From Thermosulfuriphilus ammonigenes (GTDB taxonomy: Bacteria; Desulfobacterota; Thermodesulfobacteria; Thermodesulfobacteriales; ST65): 64,000 nucleotides of DNA. The notes below the pieces were generated by a model that worked only from the letters and a program-made list of their open reading frames with translations, was not told the DNA's origin and ran no database searches. Numbering within the stretch: the first letter of the stretch is position 1; every line of letters begins with the position of its first letter. The translations under genes were made by a program, and so were the position numbers. The DNA lies in the NCBI RefSeq assembly GCF_011207455.1, contig NZ_CP048877.1:1046576-1110575 (forward strand), read 5' to 3'. This document shows positions 50,178 to 59,600 of this stretch, piece by piece.

Positions 50178-51692
50178 ATGAGTGTCCTTACACGGCTAAC
50201 CCAGGAGAAGTTTAGACTACCATCGCCTCCGGCTATCGCCATCCGGATCCTTGAAACCTTCAAAAAGGGGGAACCCTCTTTTGAAGAAATCGCCCGGATA
50301 ATCTCTTCAGACCCGGCCCTCACGGCCAAAATCCTCCGGTTTGCCAATTCTTCTTTCTTCGGTCTCCAAAAGAAGGTGGACAACCTGAGCACAGCCGTGG
50401 GGCTTATAGGCCTTGAGGCCCTCAAAAACATGGCTCTTTCCTTCGCCATTGTTCAGAAATTTCGCGGGGAGAGCAGCGGTGGCTTCAGCTTCGAGCTTTT
50501 CTGGAAGCGAGCCGTAACCTCAGCCGTAGCCGCCTCGGAGATCGCCCGGACCATCTCTCTGACCTCAGAGAACATCTTTGTGGCCGCCCTGCTAATGGAT
50601 CTGGGCATCCTGACCATGCATCTCTGCCGCCCTCAGGACTACCAGCAAGTCTTCGATGAAAAGAGGGCCAAGGGGCTCTCGGTAGTTGAGGCTGAAAGAC
50701 TGGTCTTTGGCTTTGACCACCAAGCCGTGGGACAAGAGCTCCTTCAGGAATGGAACCTCCCAGAGGGAATCTGGCAGCTGGTAGGCAAACACCACTTCGA
50801 TTACTCCCTCTACTGCAAGAACAAGAAGCTAACGGCCAATATGATCCTCTGCCTGGCTGATCTATGTTCCTCGGTCTATCATGGTTCGGGCAATGTTCAG
50901 AAACTCCAGACCCTGAAAAAGATCCTCCAGGAAGTACTCCGCTTTGAAGAAAGCGAAACAGAAAATTTTATCGACAAGATAGGACAGGAGACGGTAGAGA
51001 TTCTTTCTGTCTTTGAGATCGAACCCGGAAAGATGAAGCCTTACTCCCAGATTCTCCAGGAGGCCAACGAAGAGCTGGCCAAACTAAATATCTCCTACGC
51101 CCAGCTGCTCGTGGCCCACAAACAGGCCAAAGAACGGGCGGAGAAGCTGGCCCAAGAGCTTCTTGAGGCCAATAAAAAACTACGAGAGCTGGCCTATCGC
51201 GACGGGCTTACCGGGCTTTATAATCATCGATACTTTCAGGAAATCCTGGAAAGGGAGATTAAGAGGGCCAGGCGTTATAAAAAACCTCTTTCTCTGCTTA
51301 TGATCGACATCGACCACTTTAAAAAGATAAACGACACCTACGGGCACCTCCACGGTGATGAGGTTTTAAAGAGACTGGCCCAAATCTTCAGTGAATCCAT
51401 CCGGGCCTGTGATTACGCCGCCCGATACGGAGGCGAGGAGTTTTCCATAATTCTCCCCGAAACTCCCCTGAACGGAGCCCTAAATGTGGCTGAAAGACTG
51501 CGTCAAAGGGTAAAAAACACCCCCATAGTCCTTGCTGATCAGGAGATCAGAGTGACTATCAGCATTGGACTGGCCGCCTATGAAAATACTCAAATAGAAA
51601 TTACCAGATCACAACTTATCTCTCTGGCAGACAAGGCTCTTTATCAGTCTAAAATGGCCGGACGAGACCGGGTTACCGGAGTCCGCATATAA
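50178..51692 (+). CDS. HDOD domain - diguanylate cyclase (GGDEF) protein
   Basis: 504 residues from the ATG at 50178 (a TTG at 50103 would add 25 residues). An N-terminal HDOD domain (about 5-200, LPSPPAIAIRILE...DPALTAKILRFANSSFF), a helical linker and coiled coil (about 290-350), and a GGDEF domain with the active loop YGGEEF and an inhibitory-site RACD just before it. It should make cyclic di-GMP under feedback control. The HDOD domain lacks HD phosphohydrolase residues. Confidence 0.92.
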   Translation: MSVLTRLTQEKFRLPSPPAIAIRILETFKKGEPSFEEIARIISSDPALTAKILRFANSSFFGLQKKVDNLSTAVGLIGLEALKNMALSFAIVQKFRGESSGGFSFELFWKRAVTSAVAASEIARTISLTSENIFVAALLMDLGILTMHLCRPQDYQQVFDEKRAKGLSVVEAERLVFGFDHQAVGQELLQEWNLPEGIWQLVGKHHFDYSLYCKNKKLTANMILCLADLCSSVYHGSGNVQKLQTLKKILQEVLRFEESETENFIDKIGQETVEILSVFEIEPGKMKPYSQILQEANEELAKLNISYAQLLVAHKQAKERAEKLAQELLEANKKLRELAYRDGLTGLYNHRYFQEILEREIKRARRYKKPLSLLMIDIDHFKKINDTYGHLHGDEVLKRLAQIFSESIRACDYAARYGGEEFSIILPETPLNGALNVAERLRQRVKNTPIVLADQEIRVTISIGLAAYENTQIEITRSQLISLADKALYQSKMAGRDRVTGVRI

Positions 51693-51724
51693 AATCTTTA
51701 TCTGAAATGAGGGGCTGAGATTAT

Positions 51725-52099
51725 ATGAAATTTTGCACCGTAATTAATTGTATGGATGGAAGGACTCAAATACCAGTAATTGAATATCTAAAACGAAGAT
51801 TCAAAGTGCAATATGTAGATAGCATTACAGAACCGGGGCCAAATCTCATCTTGGCCCAAAAAGATGACCTGCACTCGGTTCAATCTATTCTCAAGAGATT
51901 AAGCATTTCGGTTAAAAAACACGGCTCTCAGGCAATAGCAATTGTTGGACATTATGACTGTGCTGGAAACCCTGCCCCCAAAGAAGAACAGATTAACCAT
52001 ATTAAAGAAGCTATCAAATTTATCAAATATTATTACCCAGACAAAGAAGTTATTGGTCTCTGGGTCAACAAAGATTGGAAAGTCAAAGAAGTAAAATAA
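51725..52099 (+). CDS. Beta-carbonic-anhydrase-like small protein
   Basis: 124 residues. Zinc ligands of beta-carbonic anhydrase are present: C9 in CMDGR (with Asp11/Arg13 dyad), and H76 and C79 in GHYDC. The protein is about half the size of a normal beta-CA (about 200), so it may be a minimal or divergent enzyme. It lies in an AT-rich stretch with different codon use from its neighbours, suggesting acquisition by transfer. Confidence 0.75.
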   Translation: MKFCTVINCMDGRTQIPVIEYLKRRFKVQYVDSITEPGPNLILAQKDDLHSVQSILKRLSISVKKHGSQAIAIVGHYDCAGNPAPKEEQINHIKEAIKFIKYYYPDKEVIGLWVNKDWKVKEVK

Positions 52100-52131
52100 A
52101 AAACCAACTTGAAATATGGACCCCACCTCCA

Positions 52132-52704
52132 CTAAGCATCAATAAAAAAGAAGTCTTTTGTCTTCATTCTCCATGAATCATGGTCAATGGTTAAAAGCCC
52201 TCGAGAGATTAAAGATTTATCACAGAGAAAAGGCAACTCTACTTGTTTTCTGACAACAATATCTTCATTAATTTTTGATTTACCCAAGACACCTTTAATA
52301 TATCTAATGTTCTTTAAGTCGATCTTATCATCCATATACATGGCCTCTACCAGGTGGCCTCCGCACCAAAGAAAGCAGATAGAAAAAGGGTACGTACTTG
52401 TATAAATCCGATCAAGTCCACTAAAATGAATAAAAGGTTCGGGATGTTTATGAACAATTCCCCAAAAACCGTTTGAGGGAATCCAATAAGGTATTACATA
52501 ATCCGGAGAGATAGTCTGAGGTGGAATGATAGCTTCTTTATTAAAGAGGAGACGATTGCCATCTATCTCTCCCTCAATATAAAAAATAAATTCATAGTCT
52601 TTCAGTTTTTGGTCAAGATTTCGGGCAGTATCAAGAATTTTCTCATTAAGAAAATATTCTTCTATAGATTCGGAAACAGAAAGCCACTTTTCGACTTTGT
52701 TCAT
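52132..52704 (-). CDS. JAMM/MPN-domain metalloprotease-like protein
   Basis: 190 residues, AT-rich and unlike flanking genes. The segment VHKHPEPFIHFSGLD gives H85-x-H87-x7-S95-x2-D98, the JAMM zinc motif, with candidate Glu44 or Glu46 upstream (IEGEIDG). JAMM enzymes cut isopeptide or peptide bonds, often next to ubiquitin-like proteins; no ubiquitin-like, E1 or E2 gene is nearby. The rest is not recognised. Identification rests on this motif. Confidence 0.6.
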   Translation of the reverse strand: MNKVEKWLSVSESIEEYFLNEKILDTARNLDQKLKDYEFIFYIEGEIDGNRLLFNKEAIIPPQTISPDYVIPYWIPSNGFWGIVHKHPEPFIHFSGLDRIYTSTYPFSICFLWCGGHLVEAMYMDDKIDLKNIRYIKGVLGKSKINEDIVVRKQVELPFLCDKSLISRGLLTIDHDSWRMKTKDFFFIDA

Positions 52705-52840
52705 TTTAGAATCTCCGATTTTCCCCCCTTCTGGCCTTAAGGCCTTTATAAATTTTGATTCTCTTTGCCTTAAACAGGATGTTTTCGACAGGAAAGGGCC
52801 ACTTTTGGGAATTCAACAGGCAGAAAAAAATAAAAAAAAC

Positions 52841-52917
<77 letters not shown>

Positions 52918-52931
52918 TACCAGTCTCTCCG

Positions 52932-53019
52932 TGGTGCCGAGGGCGGGATTCGAACCCGCACGGGCTCACGCCCACTGCCCCCTCAAGACAGCGTGTCTCC
53001 CAATTCCACCACCTCGGCA
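52932..53019 (-). tRNA. tRNA-Leu (GAG)
   Basis: 88 nt with encoded CCA, long variable arm (class II), anticodon loop TTGAGGG reading GAG, and a GGTTCGAATCC T-loop. It lies between secG and tRNA-fMet. Confidence 0.96.
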
Positions 53020-53070
53020 CCGGGAGCAAAAGCATATTAATCGCTTTCGCCCATCCTTTCAAGGGTAGAA

Positions 53071-53394
53071 CTATTTAGCCTCAGGGGTAGATGGTGCCGG
53101 AGGAATGGGGGCCTCGTGCTTCTCGGTCTGGGGCGGGGGAGAAAACTTCTCCACCACCGAGCCTTTCCCCCCTCTGGCGGCCATATAAGTCAGAGAAAGA
53201 GAGGTAATAAAAAACAAGACCACTAAAACAGTGGTGACCTTATTCAAGAAGGTGGCCGGGCCAGAGCCGCCAAAAATGGCCTGACTGGAGCCAAAGACAG
53301 CCCCCACCTCGGCTCCCTTACCGGCCTGCATCAGAACAACAGCAATTAAAAAGAGGCAAACAATAACATGAATTACTATCAAAAGGGTGTGCAT
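53071..53394 (-). CDS. secG: Preprotein translocase subunit SecG
   Basis: 107 residues. Two hydrophobic helices with the loop motif LMQAGKGAEVGAVFG and GSGPATFLNKVT, both SecG signatures, and a Pro-rich C-terminal tail. It assists SecYEG translocation. It is followed by tRNA-Leu(GAG), the same order as in E. coli secG-leuU. Confidence 0.95.
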   Translation of the reverse strand: MHTLLIVIHVIVCLFLIAVVLMQAGKGAEVGAVFGSSQAIFGGSGPATFLNKVTTVLVVLFFITSLSLTYMAARGGKGSVVEKFSPPPQTEKHEAPIPPAPSTPEAK

Positions 53395-53405
53395 ACTTTA
53401 CTCCA

Positions 53406-54164
53406 TCAGCCCTGATACTTGACAATCCGGACAAAGCTCTCCAGTTTGAGAGAAGCCCCCCCGACCAGGACCCCATCGATGTCATCCTGGGCCATAAGGG
53501 AATCAATGTTGTCCGGTTTAACGCTGCCTCCATACAATATTCTCAACCCCTTGGCAAGGGTATCTCCAAAGAGCTCCCCCAGGTGGTTACGGATAAAGGC
53601 ATGGACTTCCTGGGCCTGGTCCGGAGTGGCCGTCTTGCCTGTTCCTATGGCCCAGACAGGCTCGTAAGCGATAACCAGATCTTTAAGGTCTTTGCCCTCA
53701 AGGCCAGCCAGACCTCCGTCTATCTGGGTCTTTACTACCTGAAAGGTCTCTCCGGACTCTCGCTCCTCAAGGCGCTCCCCCACACAGAGGATAGGCCTCA
53801 AACCATGCCTTATAACCGCGGCCACCTTTTTGTTGATCAGCTCATCTGTCTCTCCGAAGATATGACGCCTTTCTGAGTGGCCCAGGATAACGTAGCGACA
53901 CCCCACATCCTTAAGCATCAGAGGAGAGATCTCCCCGGTAAAGGCCCCCTGATCCTCATAGTAACAGTTCTGGGCTCCCAACTGGATAGACGTATTTGAG
54001 ACCACCTCTGATACCGGCTTAAGAGCAGTAAACGGTGGGCAAATGAGAACCTCCCGGTCTCCAAGCCCCTGACATTCTTTGGCCAACCCCTGGGCCAAGT
54101 CCAGGGCCTCGGCCACGGTCTTATACATCTTCCAGTTTCCGGCAATAAGGGGAAGCCTCTCCAT
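53406..54164 (-). CDS. tpiA: Triosephosphate isomerase
   Basis: 252 residues. N-terminal AGNWKMYKT, catalytic His in ILGHSERR and Glu in AYEPVWAIGTG, and the phosphate loop YGGSVKPDN. Interconverts glyceraldehyde-3-phosphate and dihydroxyacetone phosphate. Overlaps pgk by 1 base; AAGGAGGG lies before the ATG. Confidence 0.98.
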   Translation of the reverse strand: MERLPLIAGNWKMYKTVAEALDLAQGLAKECQGLGDREVLICPPFTALKPVSEVVSNTSIQLGAQNCYYEDQGAFTGEISPLMLKDVGCRYVILGHSERRHIFGETDELINKKVAAVIRHGLRPILCVGERLEERESGETFQVVKTQIDGGLAGLEGKDLKDLVIAYEPVWAIGTGKTATPDQAQEVHAFIRNHLGELFGDTLAKGLRILYGGSVKPDNIDSLMAQDDIDGVLVGGASLKLESFVRIVKYQG

Positions 54165-55366
54165 TAGTCCCTCCTTCCCTCAGGATCGCATAACTCCAGG
54201 GCAGCCACCCCGGGCAGGGTCTTTCCCTCAAGGAGGGCCAAAAAGGCCCCCCCGCCCGTGGAGATATAGGAGATGTTGTCTGATTCACCCGCCTTATGAA
54301 CGGCGACATCGGTATCACCACCGCCGACGATGGTCAGGGCATAAGAAGAGGCCAGGGCCCGCACCATGGCCATCGTCCCCCGGGAGAAGGCGTCCATCTC
54401 AAAGACCCCCATCGGCCCATTCCAGACAATGGTTCGGGCGTTGTGAAGGGCCTCGGTAAAAAGCCGTACTGTAGCCGGCCCGATATCCATTATGTACCAG
54501 CCGGCCGGAACTTCCTGGATAGGGACAATCTTTATCTCCGCCCGGGGATCAAACTTCTCGGCCACCACGCAATCAACAGGCAGGTAGAACTTAACCCCCC
54601 GCTCTTTGGCCTGTCTGATGAGCTGGGAAGCGGTCTCAAGAAGGTCATCTTCAACTTTGGAACGCCCCACCTCAAAGCCCTGGCTCTTAATAAAAGTGTT
54701 GGCCATGGCCCCCCCGATGAGAAGCTTGTCAACCTTCTGGAGAAGGTTTTCTAGGGCTCCCAGCTTGCTGGAGACCTTGGCTCCACCGACAATGGCCACC
54801 AGAGGCCGAGCCGGCTCTTCAAGGGCCCGATGAAAATAAGACAGCTCCCGTTTCATCAGGAAACCAGCCCCACAGAGTTGAACGTACTCTGTCACCCCCA
54901 CCACCGAGGCATGGGCCCGGTGGGCAACGGCGAAGGCATCGTTAATGTAACCCTCGGCCAGAGAGGCCAGCTCTCGGGCAAAGGCCGGATCATTCTTGGT
55001 CTCCCCCTCGTGAAAGCGAAGGTTCTCCAGAAGAAGAATCTCCCCCGGAGAGAGCCCTTCACAGAGCCTTTTTACCTCTTCTCCCACACAGTCTGGGGCC
55101 AGGGTGACCTCCTTGGCCAGAAGACGCGAAAGTCTCTTGGCCACCGGTCTGAGACTGTAGCGTTCGTCCCTTTTGCCCTTGGGCCGGCCCAGATGAGAAC
55201 AAAGAACCAGACTGGCCCCCTCATCTAGGGCATAATTTAAAGTCGGCAAAACGGCCCTTATCCGAGTATCGTCAGTGATATTGCCCTCTTCATCTAGGGG
55301 GACATTAAAATCCACTCGAACAAGAAGTCTCTTCCCTTTAATAGGGAGCTCGTTGATATACTTCAT
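54164..55366 (-). CDS. pgk: Phosphoglycerate kinase
   Basis: 400 residues. [28 protein letters not shown] and the nucleotide-binding GGGDTDVAV region are complete. It joins glycolysis and gluconeogenesis in the gap-pgk-tpi operon. AGGAGGG at 4 bp from the ATG. Confidence 0.98.
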   Translation of the reverse strand: MKYINELPIKGKRLLVRVDFNVPLDEEGNITDDTRIRAVLPTLNYALDEGASLVLCSHLGRPKGKRDERYSLRPVAKRLSRLLAKEVTLAPDCVGEEVKRLCEGLSPGEILLLENLRFHEGETKNDPAFARELASLAEGYINDAFAVAHRAHASVVGVTEYVQLCGAGFLMKRELSYFHRALEEPARPLVAIVGGAKVSSKLGALENLLQKVDKLLIGGAMANTFIKSQGFEVGRSKVEDDLLETASQLIRQAKERGVKFYLPVDCVVAEKFDPRAEIKIVPIQEVPAGWYIMDIGPATVRLFTEALHNARTIVWNGPMGVFEMDAFSRGTMAMVRALASSYALTIVGGGDTDVAVHKAGESDNISYISTGGGAFLALLEGKTLPGVAALELCDPEGRRD

Positions 55367-55379
55367 CCGTCCCTCCTGA

Positions 55380-56639
55380 TCAGCTCATCTTGCCAGCGAT
55401 GTAAACGGTAAGATCCCCCAACATATTGGTATAGCTGCCAAGCTCGTTGTCATACCAACCGTAGATAACCACCTGAGTCACCGGGACCTCCACCAGAGGA
55501 CAGGCCAGGGCCTTGAGGGCCTCCTCCGGGGCCTCACCGCAGGCCTTGGAGATATCCACCCGAATAGTGGCTGTTCTGGTGTGGGTCTCGGAGGCCTCGA
55601 TAATGGCGGCCGCCCTGGGGTAGCCGATAATATCGGCCGAGACATTCTGCTCCTCCGTATAAACCAGATAGTCCTTCATGGGGCCTGAGGCGGCCTTGGC
55701 GTAGATCTCATTTATTACCTCTCGGGTAACCCGATTCTCCACACTCTCATCATGAATATTAACGGTGAGGATAATCAGAGAACCAGTAGAGGTGGGGATA
55801 CGGACACTTTCGGCAATAAAGCCAATGCGCCGCATCTCTGGAATGACCAAGGCCAGGGCCTTGGCCGCCCCGGTAGTGGTAAGGATGATGTTATTAAAAA
55901 TACTGCGATTTTTTCGCAGATCTTTAGCCCCGGCCGCCGGTAGCCGGTCAAGAACCATCTGACTCCCGGTGGCCGCATGCACGGTAACCATGGAGGCGGT
56001 CAGTATTCGATCAGCCCCGAAGTGGTCTATAAGGGGTTTAATCATATAGGCCAGGCAGGTAGTGGTGCAGCTGGCCGCAGAGACCAGTTTGTGTTTGGCG
56101 GGGTTGAAGTCATCTTCGTTAATCCCCATAACCGTGGTTACGGCATCCTCTGGAATGGTCTTTTCTTTATCTTTTATCTTAAACGGGGCAGAAAGGATGG
56201 CCCTTTCGGCTCCGGCCTCAAGGTGCCCCCTGAGGGCCCCCCCGGGTTCGCTGGCCGGTTTGGTAGGGTCAGTAAAACGACCGGTAGAATCCACCACCAG
56301 TCGGACATCATGTTTCCGCCAGTTGATCTCAGCCGGGTTGCGACTTTCCCGAAGTATCCTCACCGGAACTCCGTCGATGGTCATGGTTCCCTCTGCCTCA
56401 TTAAGATTCTCAATAACCCGGCCAGACCTGTGCCCATAAAGATAAACGTTTAGCCGACCATAGGTGCTGTCTTTTTCGATGTAGTTGGCAATATCCTCCA
56501 GACTCCGACCAGCTTGGCGACCGATATTGACAACGATCTCCGGGAAGTGCTTCCGGGACACATGGTGCCAGAGGGTGAGCTTGCCGATTCTACCCAGACC
56601 ATTGATGCCAAGTTTCAGTGGACTCTTCGCCTCCGTCAT
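55380..56639 (-). CDS. Second glyceraldehyde-3-phosphate dehydrogenase-like protein, extended
   Basis: 419 residues, about 80 longer than the neighbouring Gap. NAD-binding [13 protein letters not shown], catalytic Cys in [10 protein letters not shown] (canonical SNASCTTNCL), and the C-terminal [18 protein letters not shown] are present. Insertions are spread along the N-terminal half. It may be a paralogue with different cofactor or direction preference. AAGGAGG before the ATG; next gene is the PPDK-like protein. Confidence 0.9.
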   Translation of the reverse strand: MTEAKSPLKLGINGLGRIGKLTLWHHVSRKHFPEIVVNIGRQAGRSLEDIANYIEKDSTYGRLNVYLYGHRSGRVIENLNEAEGTMTIDGVPVRILRESRNPAEINWRKHDVRLVVDSTGRFTDPTKPASEPGGALRGHLEAGAERAILSAPFKIKDKEKTIPEDAVTTVMGINEDDFNPAKHKLVSAASCTTTCLAYMIKPLIDHFGADRILTASMVTVHAATGSQMVLDRLPAAGAKDLRKNRSIFNNIILTTTGAAKALALVIPEMRRIGFIAESVRIPTSTGSLIILTVNIHDESVENRVTREVINEIYAKAASGPMKDYLVYTEEQNVSADIIGYPRAAAIIEASETHTRTATIRVDISKACGEAPEEALKALACPLVEVPVTQVVIYGWYDNELGSYTNMLGDLTVYIAGKMS

Positions 56640-56663
56640 CTTGCCTCCTCCTTAAAGAGCTTT

Positions 56664-59600
56664 CTATTCAAGGGCAAATTTGACCTCTTCCTGAACGGGA
56701 TGTCGGCCGAGATAGACCCTGCCCCGAACCCCATCGATGCTGACCCAGTCTCCTTTCTTTACGGTATGGCCGTTGAAGCGGCAATATCCTTTTGGCTCAA
56801 AGACGACCATGGGCTGACATCCGACAACACACGTTTTACCCAGCCGGGCAGCGACAATGGCCGCATGGGAAGTCTGCCCGCCCTTAGCGGTCAAAAGGCC
56901 ATCAGCCAGCGAGATCTCCTGAATATCATCAGGAACTGTATCAGAGCGGATAAGAATGATGGGAACTCCAGGATCGGTCTCTCTAAGATCTTTAATATCC
57001 TCCAGGCTAAAGGCCGCCAGTCCCGACAGGGCGCCTCCATTTACCCCGATGCCCCGGGCAACAAAGCTCTTCTCCAGGGCCTCCGAGGGCACAAAAACCG
57101 GCACCCGTTCACGATCTTCCTTGGTAACCATATCCCGGCTCTGGAGGATAAAGAGCTTCTCGGCCTCCGGTCCCTCAAAGGTAAATTCGATTTCCTGAGG
57201 ACTCCACTTTTTGCGATAGACAAGCTCCTGGGCCATCTTATAAAGGGCCTGATAAATCTCTGGAAAGGCCTCCTCCAGGGATAGCTCTCCGGAGCGTCCT
57301 TCCCGCTTTTTCTGTTCAATGGAGATAGGATAGGTGGTCACCAAACCGGAAACAATATCTTCTCCCTGATTGCCGGGAGTGTAGTCGCCCCAAAGAACAA
57401 CCCTGGAGAGCTTACCAAAGGGCGGAGCCGTAAAGAGCACTCCCGTGCCTGAATCCCGGGAAAGATTCCCAAAGGTCATACACTGGACGATGACCGCTGT
57501 CCCCCAATTATCGGATATCCCCATGATCTGCCGGTAGGCCCGGGCCTTGGGAGAGTCCCAAGAGCCGAGAACAAGCCTTATGGCCACCAGGAGTTGTTCC
57601 CAGGGATCATCAGCGATCTCCAAACCGTAGTCAAGAACTGTCCGGCGGTAAAGGAGGGCCAGCTCCTTCATCTGCTCTCCCGTAAAGTCCCTCTTCTTGA
57701 CCACCCGGTAGCGCTCCTTATGGGTCCGCATGAGGGAGTTAAAGATCTCCCGCTCCATACCAAAAGCCATTCCCCAGCTCTGGACAAAGCGGCGATAGGT
57801 ATCCCAGGCAAACCAGACCTGGCCTGTTCTCTCGGCCAGCCCCTCGATGATCTCCGGATTGCTACCCACATTGAGAAGAGTGGCCATCATCCCGGGCATG
57901 GAGATAGCCGCCCCACTCCGAACCGAAAGAAGGAGCGGATTAGTGGGAGAGCCGAAAGTCCGACCTGTTTCCTCCTCCAGCCGGTGAATGCCGTCTTTTA
58001 TCTGGGCGATAAAGTCTTCGTGGGCCTTAACAGAAAGCTGAATGATCCGATAGCAACGGAAAACCTCGGTAGTAATAATGAAGCCTGGAGGCACCCGAAT
58101 TCCCTCCCGGGCCAGGAGATAAAGATTATATCCTTTGTTGCCCAGATGAATAAGGTCTTCGGTTAGAGGGTTGGGTTGATGGATAAAACAGATGGCCCGA
58201 CCAGGGTCATAACTCAGAAGGAGGTCGAGATCCTCGGCCGAGAGGCCTTCCCGCTGCTCAAGAATGGTATGATAGATACGACTGACAAAGTTATCCAGAT
58301 ATTGAAGCCCGAAGGCCGAGGCAATGAGATCCCTCAAGAAACGCTCTGAGAGGCGATGGAAAAGTTCCCGATCGCATAGCCTCTCGGCCCCAACCAAGTA
58401 CTTCGGAAGCAGGTTCTCGCGTCCGAGTTGCCGAATAATTATTCCCAAATTTTCCCGGTGGGGGCTGACGTAATAGACCTTGATAATGTCCTTAACCCCC
58501 TCGGAAAGCCCCCGAACAATGTCCACATACTGGGTAAAGGTAAAGCGGCGCACCTCAAGGGATTTCTCCAGAAGGGTGAGATAAGTATTAAACTTTTTGG
58601 AACTGATTCCCTCCAGCTCCAAGGCTCGCTGAAAGAAACGCAGGCACTTGAGAATTTTGTAAAAGGTGGCCCGGGTAATAAAAGGAATGTCGATGGAATC
58701 CACCAGACGTTCAAAATAAACGTTGGCCAGATTCTCTAGCCGAAACGTAAGCCCCAGGGCATCAAACTTCCGCTCATGGTAGCGACCATACATGGAGGGG
58801 ATATCAGCAGCAATATGGCGTTTGTGGTAGATATCCTCTCGGGCCTCAAACTTCTCCGGGGAGAGAATGATCCCCTTTAGATAACATAGATAATCCAGGA
58901 TGGCGTCAAGACAGGCGGCCGGATCGTCCTTCTTATCCTTAAGGATGGTAATTAGATGGTCCAGGTTCTCAAAACCCCAATATTTGGCCTGCTCCAGATG
59001 GTAGAAGATCTCCTCTACCCCCAGAGTGTATTTGATGTTCTCCAGACGATACATCTTCACCAAGAGCTGAAAGCGCCTGCGCTCCTGCTCGGAGACGTCT
59101 TTTTGAGCAGCCAGGAAGGACTCCAGCTCCTCATCTGAGAGACGCAAAAGTTGCTCAGGTCTTTGGAGCTCAAAGGTTTCAAAAAGGCGTTTAAGAAGCA
59201 GGTGAACTTCATCCACAAAAGGCCCGGAAGTCTCTATCTGTTCCAGAACCTCCGGGGGAACATAACGGGAAAGGCCTGACTTTTCCCTGGTGAGCCAGAA
59301 GCGGAAGATCTCCTCAATGAAATCAAGGATCAGATTAGAGGATTCCACATGACTCTGCTTACGCAGAAAGTGGATAAGGGGATCCTTGCGCCGAAGAATC
59401 TCGTCAAGCTCGGTGGAGACATCGCGCAGCAGACCTTCAGCCCCGATCTCATTAAAATAGACGGGAAGAATCCGGCAGAACTGCTTGACAAGATTGTAGA
59501 CAGGCTCAATCTCGCTGTTGAGGAGCTTGGTAATATCTTTCTGAAAAAGATCTGTGTCTCGAATGCAGGTGCCAGCCAACTTGAGATTAATGATCAGGGC

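Larger units (their letters stand above)
51693..52840. other. AT-rich island beside tRNA genes
   Basis: About 1.1 kb with visibly lower GC than both flanks, holding the carbonic-anhydrase-like and JAMM-like genes in convergent orientation. It abuts the 3' end of tRNA-fMet. I saw no integrase and no direct repeat of the tRNA end. A 12-bp palindrome GGCCTTAAGGCC lies at 52733-52744. Confidence 0.5.
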
